64,000 nt of DNA from Thermogutta terrifontis (GTDB lineage Bacteria > Planctomycetota > Planctomycetia > Pirellulales > Thermoguttaceae): assembly GCF_002277955.1 (NCBI RefSeq), contig NZ_CP018477.1:3927206-3991205 (forward strand), given 5' to 3'. This document shows positions 35,267 to 44,940 of this stretch, in pieces (position 1 is the first letter of the stretch; each line of letters starts with the position of its first letter). Both the position numbers and the translations under genes were made by a program. A model generated the notes under the pieces. It made no database searches. It had not been told where the DNA came from and was given only the letters and a program-made list of their open reading frames with translations.

Positions 35267-36925
35267 ATGCAATCCCTACTCGAACAGCGCGCGCATCCGA
35301 TGCTGGAAACGTCGTCTGTCCTGAATCCGCCGGACAACATGAGCGCCGAATCTTTCCCCTGGGCCCCAGCGATTGTTGAGCACCTGCCTGACGCGATCTT
35401 TGTCGTGGACGAAAAGTTCCGTATCGAATGGGCCAACAAAGCAGCCCGGCAATTCGCCCCCAATGATGATAGTCTAACGGGCAAACGTTTTTACCGGGAC
35501 ATCTTCCGCGATGTGACTCTGCTCAAGCCGGACTATTTCCCCCTCACGATTGCGCGGGATCAGGGACGACCAGCCCGCACAATTCTGCGGACGGCCGATA
35601 CGCGGGTTTTTGATCTGTATGCGGTTCGCATGAAAGAGGAAGGTGAGGGGAGAAAGCAGATCCTCGTCGTCCTCAAGGAGATTACTTCCAATTACCGTCC
35701 CCTGGAACGATTACGAGCGATTCATGAAGCTGGTCGGCGATTGGTGGATATTGCTCCCGGAGAACTGATCAAGCTGACGGCCGAGGAGCGCAAACAGTTA
35801 CTGAAAAATCGTGTCCTTGCCTATCTGGAGGGTGTCCTCCAGTTCAACGTCTTCGAAATACGACTGATCGATTTTCAGACCAACAAACTCGTGCCTTTTA
35901 TTTCGGAAGGTATGAGTCCGGAGGCCGCTGCCCGGGAGCTTACTCCAGCGTTTGAGGGGCAGGGGATCACCGGGTACGTGGCAAAAACGGGAGTGAGTTA
36001 TCTCTGCGAAGATACCCGAAACGACAGTCTGTATCTGCAGGGCACAGCAAATTCGCGGAGCTCTCTCACCGTTCCATTGATACGTTATTCCTCGAATTTG
36101 GAGCCCGTCGTAATCGGAACGGTCAATATCGAAAGTCCGGTGCCCCGGGCGTTTACCCACGATGACCGGCTCTTCCTGGAAATTTTTTGTCGGGATCTGG
36201 TTACAGCTCTCAACATGCTCGAACTCATCGAGGTTGAGCAGACCGAAGCGACGCTGGGAGTCATTGAAAAACTGCATCGGGCGTTGGCCATTCCAGTCAA
36301 TGAACTGGTCAGTAAGATCGTTGCTACCGAGGCTTCCTTGGATCCCGAAGCGGAAGGCTTGCGGCAGTCGTTACGGGAGATCGGCAAGATAGCCCTGGAA
36401 TTGAAGGATATTGTCCATTCCATCGGGCGCCAGCTTCCCCCAACGGAATCTTCCCCCCTGTTTGCAAACAAGCGGGTCCTGGTGGTCGATGGCGACGAGT
36501 CAGTCCTTCAGGACGCGCATGAGCATCTCCCACGCTGGGGCTGCGTGGTGGAGACGGCGACCACAGGCAAAGCCGGGCTGCAAATGGCCGTAATGGCCGA
36601 GAGCGAAGGCGGATACAATGCCATCCTGGGTGCGTACCAATTGCCGGACATGAGAGGGCTGGAATTCTTTCAGGAACTCAAAGCACGCCTTAAAAGCCAC
36701 GATATTCCGTTTGTCATGTTGGTCCCCATCGGTCGGTACCTCTCGGATCATCAGCAGGTGAAAGCGCGTCAACTGGGGGCGAAATGCCTGGTGGGCAAAT
36801 ACCCACCTCCTGAAGGTGCGGAAAAGGGCGGTCATCTGGCCCTGGAGCCATTGAAATCCAGCCTCGCCAAGCTCTTCGCGGAGCAAACTCAGGCAACGAT
36901 GACTTCCTCTCCATCGGGCTGTTGA
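35267..36925 (+). CDS. PAS-GAF signalling protein with degenerate receiver domain
   Basis: 552 residues. A PAS-like domain (about 35-140, PDAIFVVDEKFRIEWANKAA) is followed by a GAF domain (about 180-320, GYVAKTGVSYLCEDTRND then LTVPLI). A helical pair around 325-390 resembles a histidine-kinase dimerisation region but has no ATPase domain behind it. A receiver-like domain runs from about 402 (RVLVVDGDESV). At the phosphoacceptor place the sequence is LGAYQLPDMRG, with Ala (A456) for Asp, so phosphorylation there is not possible. The conserved Lys remains in CLVGKYP. It is probably a signal-sensing scaffold rather than an enzyme; the partner is unknown. Confidence 0.75.
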   Translation: MQSLLEQRAHPMLETSSVLNPPDNMSAESFPWAPAIVEHLPDAIFVVDEKFRIEWANKAARQFAPNDDSLTGKRFYRDIFRDVTLLKPDYFPLTIARDQGRPARTILRTADTRVFDLYAVRMKEEGEGRKQILVVLKEITSNYRPLERLRAIHEAGRRLVDIAPGELIKLTAEERKQLLKNRVLAYLEGVLQFNVFEIRLIDFQTNKLVPFISEGMSPEAAARELTPAFEGQGITGYVAKTGVSYLCEDTRNDSLYLQGTANSRSSLTVPLIRYSSNLEPVVIGTVNIESPVPRAFTHDDRLFLEIFCRDLVTALNMLELIEVEQTEATLGVIEKLHRALAIPVNELVSKIVATEASLDPEAEGLRQSLREIGKIALELKDIVHSIGRQLPPTESSPLFANKRVLVVDGDESVLQDAHEHLPRWGCVVETATTGKAGLQMAVMAESEGGYNAILGAYQLPDMRGLEFFQELKARLKSHDIPFVMLVPIGRYLSDHQQVKARQLGAKCLVGKYPPPEGAEKGGHLALEPLKSSLAKLFAEQTQATMTSSPSGC

Positions 36926-37076
36926 TTCGCCTTCCAACTTCCAGGCCCGTGCCGATCTTATCAATTTGCTCTTTCAGTTTGAGTATCAGTAAAATACCAG
37001 TGGAATACTCCTTCGGCGGCCTTTCTTTCAAGCGACGGCCAATAACGGAAGCCAGTTCGTCAGCGCGAGGTGACGC

Positions 37077-39203
37077 TTGTCGAAAGAGAGATTGCATTTG
37101 GATTCTGGACGGAGTCTGGAGATTCTCGCCCCTGCCGGAGATTGGAACGCCCTCCGCGCGGCGGTTGCTGCGGGGGCCGATGCCGTATATTTCGGCTTGC
37201 AGGATTTGAATGCCCGGCGTCGCGCCCGAAACTTTACTCTGGAGGAAGCACGACGGGCAGTGGATTTTCTCCATTCCCACGGACGTCGGGCCTATCTGAC
37301 GGTCAACACCGATATTTCGTACAGGGAGCTGGGCTTGGCGATCGCGGTGCTTCGTCAGGCGGCCGAGATAGGCGTGGACGCCATCCTTGTACGAGATCCA
37401 GCGCTGCTCGCCTTTCGCAAGGCCTTCCCGCAGTTGGAATTCCATTTCAGCACTCAGACCTGCATGGCGAACTCGGCCGACGTGGCGGCCGCCGCCGAGC
37501 TGGGCGCCACCAGGGTCGTTCTTGCTCGGGAATTGTCGCTTGAAGAAATTCGCAGGATTGCCCAGCATTCGCCTATTGACCTGGAAGTGTTTGGACAGGG
37601 AGCGCTGTGCTTTTCCGTCTCCGGGCGGTGCCTGATGTCAAGCTGGGTGGGCGGCCGAAGCGGCAATCGCGGCTTATGTGCCAGTCCATGCCGGGTTCCC
37701 TGGTCAGTGGACGGCCAGGAGGTGGGCCACCCGCTTTCGATGCACGACTTGTGCGCGCTCGAACATATCGTCCAGCTTCACGAATCGGGCGTTCGGGCCG
37801 TGAAGATCGAGGGCCGACTGAAGACGGCGGATTGGGTGGCTCGCGCGGTGGGAATCTATCGGCGGGCACTGGCGGGCGATAGCATCGATGAGCTTAAATC
37901 CGAGGCACGGTCACTGACCAATTACACCGGTCGAGAACTAACTGACGGCTATCTGATAAGCGAGAGAACGAACCTTACCGGTAGTAACCGCGGGCGACTC
38001 GGCCGGGATGAGATGTCTGGGGAAGCCGGCGATGCGGTTGCGGATGATGTCGCCGAGGTTTTGCCCGAAGGAGAAGAGACTGCCGCATTTCCCGCTGAAA
38101 GGAAGGGGTTCGAGTTTATTCTCGGTACCGCGAATAAGCGTATCGAATGTCAACTCCGCTGGCATGGAACGGATGTCACCTGGGAGTATCCAAAAACGGT
38201 GGTCCGCCGAGTTCACAAGGCTGTAACGGCGGGAGAACTCTGCCAGATGGTGCAGGACCGGTATTTCCAGGGATGCGCCGCTGATCACGTGGAGACCGAC
38301 GATCCGGAGTTTCTCCTGGTGCCCCGGACTGTCAACGCGATTCTCGATCGGATCTCGGCGGAGATTGGTCGGATTCGCCGGGCGGAGAAGAAGCCGATCG
38401 AAATCGACTTTCCCGAAGGAGGCTCTCTTACCGCCAGCGATCTCCAACCCGCCACAACTAACGTGCGGGCGCTCGGTGATATGCCAAATCGTGTGCGTAT
38501 CGGCATAGGACAGTTAGAGGATTTTGTCAGCCGAGTGCAGCCGGTGCATCTAATTGTGGAAGGTGCCGGGCCAGAGGACGTCACGACGATCGTGCAAGTT
38601 TGCCGGAAGCACGTGCCGGTAGTTGCTCTCCCGCCGGTGTGTTTCGAGGATGACCTTCCCCAAATGCAGGAGCTTGTGGAACGTTGTCGCAAGGCCCGAC
38701 TGGCCGTTGAAGTCAATAGCTGGGGAGGGTGGTGGCTGGCCCGTCGAGCAGGGATCGGTTTTGAGGCGGGCCCCGGTTTGGGGGTTCTGAATCCTTTGGC
38801 AGCCGCGTTTTTGAGGAAACTTGGGGCGCGGTCCGTCACCATTTCTGTGGAGGCTGATCGACGCCAAATTGAAGATATCTGTGCCTATGCTCCCGTTGCC
38901 CTATCTCTTTACGTGATGGGACGTCCCCCGCTTGCCATTTCTCGCGCGGAATTGCCGGAGGAATTTTTGGGTCGCGTGTTTGCTGACCGGCGAGATCTTC
39001 GGATGAGGCCCGCTCGGGAATGGGGACTGTGGGTGTTCAGGCCCTTGACGCCATTCGATTGGCGCCGCCTGCGAAATGATCGAATCCGGGTAAAGCACCT
39101 GGTGGTGGACCTCGTTGGTTCTCCTGATCCGGTTGGGGAGTGGCTGGGGCTGACAACTCGGTCGCGTCCCTTCACTTTTAACTACTTTCGCACTCTGCAA
39201 TAA
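37077..39203 (+). CDS. U32 family peptidase-like protein, probable RNA-hydroxylation type
   Basis: 708 residues starting at TTG, with GAGG six bases upstream. EILAPAGDWNALRAAVAAGA opens the U32 barrel. The family signature DLEVFGQGALCFSVSGRC has C178 and C185, followed by C201 and C205 (LCASPC); in the RlhA and TrhP members such cysteines hold an iron-sulfur cluster and the proteins hydroxylate rRNA or tRNA rather than cut peptides. The C-terminal DUF3656-like half makes it long, as in RlhA. Which RNA is modified cannot be judged, and peptidase activity remains an alternative. Confidence 0.88.
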   Translation: MSKERLHLDSGRSLEILAPAGDWNALRAAVAAGADAVYFGLQDLNARRRARNFTLEEARRAVDFLHSHGRRAYLTVNTDISYRELGLAIAVLRQAAEIGVDAILVRDPALLAFRKAFPQLEFHFSTQTCMANSADVAAAAELGATRVVLARELSLEEIRRIAQHSPIDLEVFGQGALCFSVSGRCLMSSWVGGRSGNRGLCASPCRVPWSVDGQEVGHPLSMHDLCALEHIVQLHESGVRAVKIEGRLKTADWVARAVGIYRRALAGDSIDELKSEARSLTNYTGRELTDGYLISERTNLTGSNRGRLGRDEMSGEAGDAVADDVAEVLPEGEETAAFPAERKGFEFILGTANKRIECQLRWHGTDVTWEYPKTVVRRVHKAVTAGELCQMVQDRYFQGCAADHVETDDPEFLLVPRTVNAILDRISAEIGRIRRAEKKPIEIDFPEGGSLTASDLQPATTNVRALGDMPNRVRIGIGQLEDFVSRVQPVHLIVEGAGPEDVTTIVQVCRKHVPVVALPPVCFEDDLPQMQELVERCRKARLAVEVNSWGGWWLARRAGIGFEAGPGLGVLNPLAAAFLRKLGARSVTISVEADRRQIEDICAYAPVALSLYVMGRPPLAISRAELPEEFLGRVFADRRDLRMRPAREWGLWVFRPLTPFDWRRLRNDRIRVKHLVVDLVGSPDPVGEWLGLTTRSRPFTFNYFRTLQ

Positions 39204-39363
39204 TAACGGGCGGCATTGGCAGGTCGGGCTTGAAGCGGCCTTGTAGTCTCGATCAAGGAATCCAAGGCACGCTTCGAAATTGATCCAGCTCGGTGAAGGC
39301 CCGGCGTGTGCCCACATTTTCCGGAAATTTCGATGACACGAGCTATCAGCGGGGAGGTATCAC

Positions 39364-41172
39364 ATGAAGCGCGGTGCCGTTGTGAGAACCGTTTTTCTGG
39401 TATGTGCTACACTGAGTGTCGGCTTTCTGAATGTGGCAACATGCACGGGCGAATCTGCAAATCCGCCAAATATTCTCATCGTCCTGGCGGATGATCAGGG
39501 TTGGGGTGATTTGAGCGTGCATGGCAATTACAATCTAAGCACTCCCAACATTGATCGTCTGGCTGCAGAGGGGGCGTTGTTTGAACGTTTCTATGTGAGT
39601 CCGCTCTGCGCGCCCACGCGGGCCGAGTTCCTCACCGGTCGGTACCATCCGCGGACGGGTGTGCGTGGAGTGACCACGGGCGCGGAGCGAATGAATCTCA
39701 ACGAATACACCATTGCTCAGGCGTTTCGCGCTGTTGGCTATGCAACGGCCATTTTTGGAAAGTGGCACAATGGAAGCCAATATCCCTACCATCCGCTGGG
39801 ACGAGGATTCCAGGAGTTTTACGGCTTCACCTCGGGGCATTGGGGAATTTACTTTGATCCTCCCTTGGAATCTGGAAGTGAGATCGTCCGTGGGCGCGGA
39901 TACATTACCGATGATTTCACCGATCACGCGATCGACTTCATCAAACGCCATCAAACCGAGCCCTTCTTCTGCTATGTGGCCTATAACACCCCCCACACAC
40001 CGCTCCAGGTGCCGGACAAGTTCTACGAGAAATTTGCCGGTGCGCAGATTGCCCAGCGATACCACGGGAACGAGCGAGAGGATATTGAGTTCACTCGTGC
40101 GGTGCTGGCCATGTGCGAGAACATCGACTGGAACGTCGGCCGGCTGTTGGAAGCTTTGCGTGAGTGTGGCCTGGAGTCAAATACGATCGTGGTTTATTTT
40201 TCCGACAACGGACCGAATAGCTGGCGGTGGAACGGCGGAATGCGGGGCCGGAAGGGATCCACGGACGAAGGTGGCGTTCGTGTACCGTGCATCATTCGCT
40301 GGCCGGGGCATGTGCCAGCCGGACTGCGAGTGTCGCAAATCGCTGCTGCCATCGACCTCTTTCCCACCCTCGCCTCTCTTGCCGGTGTGTCCTACAAGGC
40401 GCCCTTGCCGATGGACGGTATTGATCTTTCGCCCGTGCTTCTCGGAAAACAGAAGTTCGTGGCCCGGCAACGTTTGATTTTCGCCCATCAGGCAGGCCAG
40501 ATCAGTGTGCGAAACGACCGTTTTATCCTTGACAACCGTGGGCGACTGTATGATCTCCTCGAGGACCCGGGCCAAACGCACGATGTGTCAGCACAATTTC
40601 CGGATGTTGCCGAATCGTTGCGGAAAGCAGTGGAACAATTTAAGGCAGAGGTCCTTCCTAAGGAACCCGACACTCGGCCTTTTCCCGTGGGCTATAGGGA
40701 GTTTCCGGTGACGTACCTGCCCGCCCGGGACGGAGTTCCCCACGGTAACATCGAACGGAGTGGAAAAGCCCCTAACTGTTCTTTCTTCACCAATTGGATC
40801 AACCGTGAAGACAGCATCACCTGGGACATTGAGGTCCACACGGCAGGCAAATATGAACTCGTGGTTTATTACACGTGTCGGCCACAGGACGTCGGTGTGG
40901 TCCTCCGAGCCTCTTTTGCTGGTCGTAGTGTGGAAGGCAAGATCACCGAACCCTTTGATCCACCGATTCACGGGCATGAATTCGATCGTGTACCGCGACA
41001 GGGGGAGTCGTACGTGAAAGACTTTAAGCCCTTCGTGTTGGGGGTGATCGAGCTTCCCGCACAACGAGGACTATTGGAGCTCCGGGCTATGAATATTCCG
41101 GGCGAACGGGCGATAGACCTTCGCTTGGTGAAGCTCACACTCAAATCGGGCGATGACACGTCGCGTCCGTGA
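39364..41172 (+). CDS. Secreted sulfatase with C-terminal carbohydrate-binding-like domain
   Basis: 602 residues; GGGGAGG precedes the ATG. A Sec signal peptide (about 1-30) is followed by the sulfatase core. LADDQGWGD gives metal Asp residues, and LCAPTRAEFLTGRY has the C-x-P-x-R motif whose Cys (C82) becomes formylglycine. FGKWHNG, NTPHTPLQVP and YFSDNGPN complete the active site. After about residue 450 a beta-rich module (WDIEVHTAGKYELVVYYTC) looks like a carbohydrate-binding domain. It would desulfate a polysaccharide outside the cytoplasm. Thr rather than Ser in CAPTR is tolerated in the family. Confidence 0.93.
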   Translation: MKRGAVVRTVFLVCATLSVGFLNVATCTGESANPPNILIVLADDQGWGDLSVHGNYNLSTPNIDRLAAEGALFERFYVSPLCAPTRAEFLTGRYHPRTGVRGVTTGAERMNLNEYTIAQAFRAVGYATAIFGKWHNGSQYPYHPLGRGFQEFYGFTSGHWGIYFDPPLESGSEIVRGRGYITDDFTDHAIDFIKRHQTEPFFCYVAYNTPHTPLQVPDKFYEKFAGAQIAQRYHGNEREDIEFTRAVLAMCENIDWNVGRLLEALRECGLESNTIVVYFSDNGPNSWRWNGGMRGRKGSTDEGGVRVPCIIRWPGHVPAGLRVSQIAAAIDLFPTLASLAGVSYKAPLPMDGIDLSPVLLGKQKFVARQRLIFAHQAGQISVRNDRFILDNRGRLYDLLEDPGQTHDVSAQFPDVAESLRKAVEQFKAEVLPKEPDTRPFPVGYREFPVTYLPARDGVPHGNIERSGKAPNCSFFTNWINREDSITWDIEVHTAGKYELVVYYTCRPQDVGVVLRASFAGRSVEGKITEPFDPPIHGHEFDRVPRQGESYVKDFKPFVLGVIELPAQRGLLELRAMNIPGERAIDLRLVKLTLKSGDDTSRP

Positions 41173-41556
41173 ACCGTTTTACCCAGCAGAGTTGCTGCCG
41201 ACCGCTTTTCCGGTTGGTCCGCGCGGTGTCCCTGTGTTTTGGCACCACGTGGTACACGACCGTCATGCGCTGAGTTGAGTCATCCCACTTGCGGAAAAGG
41301 TGAGGCGCATTTAGGCGAGGCGTTGGGTAGGCGTGAGGTTATGCCCGGAGGGAGCTGTATGTGCCCTCCACATTCCGACATTGAGAGATTCATACCGACC
41401 GGGCTCCGGTCACAAAGTATGGGCAATTCATGAAGCGTATTGAGGCCCGGGCCATTTGTAAAGTCTTGAGAAAGTGGGCCTGGAACAGTCACCGGGTATT
41501 GACATTGGAGCAGCAGAATTCCGGTTGCAACGGACTGTTGGGACAGCAGTTGGGGG
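41173..41556 (+). other. Convergent spacer with dispersed palindrome copy D
   Basis: About 384 bases between the 3' ends of two genes. It carries palindrome copy D near its middle. No terminator with a T-run and no gene are seen. Confidence 0.45.
41399..41450 (-). repeat. Dispersed palindromic element, copy D
   Basis: The core TTCATGAA lies at 41427-41434. Read on the minus strand it gives TTCATGAATTGCCCATACTTTG, a close match to the consensus. CCGGGC (41399-41404) and GCCCGG (41445-41450) form an inverted repeat around it, but their axis is about six bases off the core centre. Confidence 0.6.
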
Positions 41557-42948
41557 TTATCCCAGAGTGATCGATGATTTTCCTTTGGGCAGGTCGAAAC
41601 AGAACACGTACCGATCTTTGTCGCCCTGATTCTTTTGGAAGAACGTGCCAGGGCGGAGGTTTCGCCAGCCCGAGACCTCCTGAAAAACGACTCGCTGCGA
41701 TTCGTGGCTAAACTCCGGAACTTTCTGGAGCTTCCCGGAGAGCTCGATGGTGAAACCGGGACACGCAAACGGCGCGGTAAAGGCGACTTGCTGCCCGGCG
41801 ATCGCAATACTTGTCAACTCCTTAGCTGCCCAATATCGGGCAATTTCCGAGAGGTTCATCCAAATCAGATTCTCGAACCGTGCGTGCAACCTCTTGACAA
41901 CTTCCTGAAGGATTTGGAACCCCAGTTCCCTTCCATTGAAAAACATGCCGGGCCAGTGACATACCATGACGGCGGGCTCCTCCCGGGTGATCACTTCCAC
42001 CATACGACCTGAGGCCAGGTCTGGGGTGATAAACTTGTCGGGAGAGCCAGGGGTATCGCCATCCCAACCGCCAAACCAGTCCCCCGTGCAGCCGATGATC
42101 GAGACAACACATCGGGGTTCCGGGCCCTCCAAACCCGAGGCGTTTTCCACTCGGGGGGCCACGCTTTCCGCTCCGGTAAAAACATCGCGAAAATAATGCG
42201 GGATCTCCACCTGAAAAACATCACGACAGGCTTCCAAAGTAGCGATGGAAAGTTGCGGTCTTGCCCGGCTTCCAAAACCGCCTGGTGTGGTAATCCCTTC
42301 GCAGCGTAGTCCCGCGTTTTTCAGGATGTTGAGGGCGTACGCGATGTACTCGGTCAGTTCCTCGGCGGAGCGCCCCTCGCTCCAGCCCCAGTTTTCCATG
42401 AATCGTTGGGACCGTTCCTCGTACGGCCGGCCGGTCTTCGTGTTTATGACCCAGGTGTGAGTGACCATCTCGGGATGGATGTCCCAATGGGGCATGATTT
42501 CTTCGCGAACAATCCGAAGGCTCCTCTCCAATTCCTGATGTGACCAGCCCGGCAAGTCGCAGTCCAGCCAGCCAACACAGGCGGGGTAAGGCACGACGCT
42601 GTATTTTCCTTTCACGCCGTTTTCCCCGCACCAGGCCATGAATTTTTGAACAAATGCGTCGGGGATTTCTCGCGGGAATTGACGCCACGGTTTTTGGTAC
42701 TCCGCTCGGTTTGGCCAGACTTCCGCGAATTGTGGCATCGCAAAATGGGCAAGATTAACAAGGCACGTCGAATCGTCAATGATGAGCGACACCGGCACTC
42801 GGCAGCGCGGATTGAGTACCGTGACTTCCGGGGCTCGCGGAGGACGCTCTCCAGGCGGTTGAAACGTCCAGCCAACATTTCGCCCTAAAGTGGTGGAGAG
42901 AGCAGCAGCACCAACTTGCAGGAATCGACGCCGGGAAATGCTCGCCAT
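41557..42948 (-). CDS. Tat-exported polysaccharide-deacetylase-like protein
   Basis: 463 residues. A near-perfect ribosome-binding site (GGAAGGAGGTGG) fixes the ATG at 42948, which places the twin-arginine motif SRRRFLQVG at residues 5-13. The first catalytic-domain strand PVSLIIDDSTC has the Asp-Asp pair of NodB-type deacetylases. HTWVINTKTGRP, GITTPGGFGS and VMVCHWPGMFFNG resemble later barrel strands. A beta-rich tail follows. I cannot place it in a named family with certainty; a carbohydrate deacetylase or similar barrel enzyme in the periplasm is the best guess. Confidence 0.65.
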   Translation of the reverse strand: MASISRRRFLQVGAAALSTTLGRNVGWTFQPPGERPPRAPEVTVLNPRCRVPVSLIIDDSTCLVNLAHFAMPQFAEVWPNRAEYQKPWRQFPREIPDAFVQKFMAWCGENGVKGKYSVVPYPACVGWLDCDLPGWSHQELERSLRIVREEIMPHWDIHPEMVTHTWVINTKTGRPYEERSQRFMENWGWSEGRSAEELTEYIAYALNILKNAGLRCEGITTPGGFGSRARPQLSIATLEACRDVFQVEIPHYFRDVFTGAESVAPRVENASGLEGPEPRCVVSIIGCTGDWFGGWDGDTPGSPDKFITPDLASGRMVEVITREEPAVMVCHWPGMFFNGRELGFQILQEVVKRLHARFENLIWMNLSEIARYWAAKELTSIAIAGQQVAFTAPFACPGFTIELSGKLQKVPEFSHESQRVVFQEVSGWRNLRPGTFFQKNQGDKDRYVFCFDLPKGKSSITLG

Positions 42949-43528
42949 AAAAGCCACCTCCTTCCCAAATTGAGCGACAATGCGCTTGTGGATTGTAGCG
43001 ACCCGGGCAAAAAGCCGCTGGCGATATCGTTTTCGCCGCCTCACGGAAGGCGGCCCTTTAGTTGCTTTACCATCTGTCTCGAATTATTTGGTCATCTGCC
43101 TGGAAAGTCCGGGATTATGGTACCTTTGGGCAGGCCCCATCGCCAGTCGTGGTGTCGGGCACAACCCGGTGCGCCGGCGCTATTTGCCGTGAGGAAAAAG
43201 TGGACGCGATAAGCAACTCTTCCCGAAAACGGGTTCAGCAGGCGTCACGTGTCGTTTGAGTTGGTCGGTACGTCAGCTCGGTGCCAGGTGGCATGTAACC
43301 TGGCCGTTTCCGCGGCTTGCCGAAATCGAAAGTGTTGTCGTGCTTTCGCGCGAGAGTGATCGCCCGACTACCGCCTGCCTTTCGCGACGGGTAAACTAAA
43401 AGGCTTTGAAGCGCTGATTGATCAACTGTATTCTCACGCAAACAGGCCCCACAGAGTGACAACCGGGGACTGTCAGGGGAGCGGAGCGGCAAAACATACC
43501 ATCTGGAACGGAGAAGGAGATACACGCT
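42949..43528 (+). other. Divergent spacer before the hyperacidic gene
   Basis: About 580 bases expected to hold promoters for both flanking genes. Overlapping frames at 42916-43259 have no starts with ribosome-binding sites. Nothing else is recognised. Confidence 0.4.
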
Positions 43529-43885
43529 ATGGTGTTGGACGAGGTGCCTCCCGATTGGAATGACGAGGCCACGGACGACAACCTGGATACGGACGGGGAC
43601 GAATCGTCAGTGGAGTTCACGCCAACGGTCCCGCCGCCTGATGACGACTTCGATGAATTTGACGAAGATGACTTTGATGATGATTTTGATGACGATTTTG
43701 AGTTTGAACCGGAGTACGAGGCGGAGATCGAGCGTGAGTTCGGTGACTTAGAAGAGGAAACAGAAGAGGCCGAAGAAGAGGAAGAGGTAACGGAGGAACC
43801 GGAGAGGGAACTCGAGGAAGAGGAAGAAGAATTTGAAGAAGAAATCGAGGAAGAAGAGTTTGAAGACGACGAAGAGGAATTCTGA
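43529..43885 (+). CDS. Hyperacidic low-complexity protein
   Basis: 118 residues; GAAGGAGA lies 8 bases before the ATG, a strong ribosome-binding site. Well over half the residues are Asp or Glu. An Asp/Phe-rich first part (DDDFDEFDEDDFDDDFDDDF) leads into a Glu-rich second part, and there are almost no basic residues. It is likely disordered and could bind calcium, basic proteins or act as a nucleic-acid mimic. The opposite strand is also open over this stretch, as a Ser/Ser-run frame, but that is a consequence of the GAN codons. No family is recognised. Confidence 0.7.
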   Translation: MVLDEVPPDWNDEATDDNLDTDGDESSVEFTPTVPPPDDDFDEFDEDDFDDDFDDDFEFEPEYEAEIEREFGDLEEETEEAEEEEEVTEEPERELEEEEEEFEEEIEEEEFEDDEEEF

Positions 43886-44091
43886 GGTCTGGTGGGCTTT
43901 GAATTTGGATCGTCGGGGCAGGCAACAACGTGGTGGACCCGCAATTGCGCCGCACGTTGCGGGCCGATAAACCGTGGGAGCGCAATCGCTGCCGATGGGT
44001 GGTAGTCCATCGGAGGGATTCACGGCATCAGGTGTAGCCGCAGTTTCAACATTGTTCGACTTGTCGGATTTGGACTGGCGGTGGTACTGCA

Positions 44092-44940
44092 ATGACATCA
44101 GGACTGGTGCAGCAAATTCACGAGGCGGTGGGAGCCGTTCGCACCCGGTGGTCACGACAGGCCCACGCGGGCATCATTCTGGGGACAGGGTTGGGGAGCC
44201 TGGCCGCGGAAATTCGACAAGAGGCTGTGATTCCCTACGAGGAAATCCCCCATTTCCCACGTTCCACGACGATTAGTCACACGGGACAGCTTGTTTGCGG
44301 TACGCTGGAAGGCGTCCCCGTCGTGGCCATGGAAGGACGGTTCCACGTGTATGAAGGATACACCTATCAGCAGGTAACCTTCCCGGTCCGCGTTATGCGG
44401 GCATTGGGTGCTGGGCTGCTCATCGTTTCGAATGCCTGTGGTGGCATGAATCCCCACTACAGGAAGGGTGACATCGTTGTCATCGATGATCATATCAACC
44501 TGATGAACGGAAACCCCCTGATCGGGCCAAACGACGACTCGCTGGGGCCACGGTTTCCGGATATGTCGCGGCCGTACGATCCGGTCCTGATTGACCGGGC
44601 GCTGGCCATCGCGCGGAAGGAAGATTTTGTGGCCCACCGAGGTGTCTATGTTGCGGTGACCGGACCGAATTTGGAAACGCGGGCGGAGTACCGTTTCCTG
44701 CGGGGCATTGGCGCGGACGTCGTGGGAATGTCCACAGTGCCGGAAGTCATCGTGGCGGTTCACGCGGGGATGCGGGTGCTTGGATTGTCGGTTGTAACCG
44801 ACATGTGTTTGCCTGATGCCCTCGAGCCGGCGGTGGTAGAGGACATTCTCCGCGTGGCAGCGGAGGCCGAGCCCAAGTTGCGAAAAATCGTCTTGGGAAT
44901 CCTCCGCGAAGAGGCCCGGCAACTCGGAATAGCTCCATGA
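44092..44940 (+). CDS. Purine nucleoside phosphorylase, trimeric type
   Basis: 282 residues. It splits purine nucleosides with phosphate to base and ribose-1-phosphate. ILGTGLGSLAAEI is the phosphate loop, HTGQLVCGTLEG and AMEGRFHVYEGY follow, and GPNLETRAEYR supplies the base-binding Glu (E195) with VGMSTVPE after it. By alignment with human PNP the residue for Asn243 is Asp here (D237 in VVTDMCLPDA), a change that may widen specificity toward 6-aminopurines as in MTA phosphorylase. It lies upstream of ileS with a 180-base gap. Confidence 0.92.
   Translation: MTSGLVQQIHEAVGAVRTRWSRQAHAGIILGTGLGSLAAEIRQEAVIPYEEIPHFPRSTTISHTGQLVCGTLEGVPVVAMEGRFHVYEGYTYQQVTFPVRVMRALGAGLLIVSNACGGMNPHYRKGDIVVIDDHINLMNGNPLIGPNDDSLGPRFPDMSRPYDPVLIDRALAIARKEDFVAHRGVYVAVTGPNLETRAEYRFLRGIGADVVGMSTVPEVIVAVHAGMRVLGLSVVTDMCLPDALEPAVVEDILRVAAEAEPKLRKIVLGILREEARQLGIAP

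Noticed and set aside
35701-35735. ATTCATGAAGC match to the dispersed element
   Set aside because: It lies inside the PAS-GAF coding sequence in a normal helix-coding context and lacks the GCCC half, so it is probably chance.
36714-37568. 284-residue minus-strand frame spanning two plus-strand genes
   Set aside because: It crosses the ends of the PAS-GAF and U32 genes, both supported by domains, and shows no domain itself.
43396-44010. Minus-strand Ser-rich frame opposite the hyperacidic gene
   Set aside because: Long serine runs are what the complement of GAN codon runs gives; the plus-strand frame has a strong ribosome-binding site.
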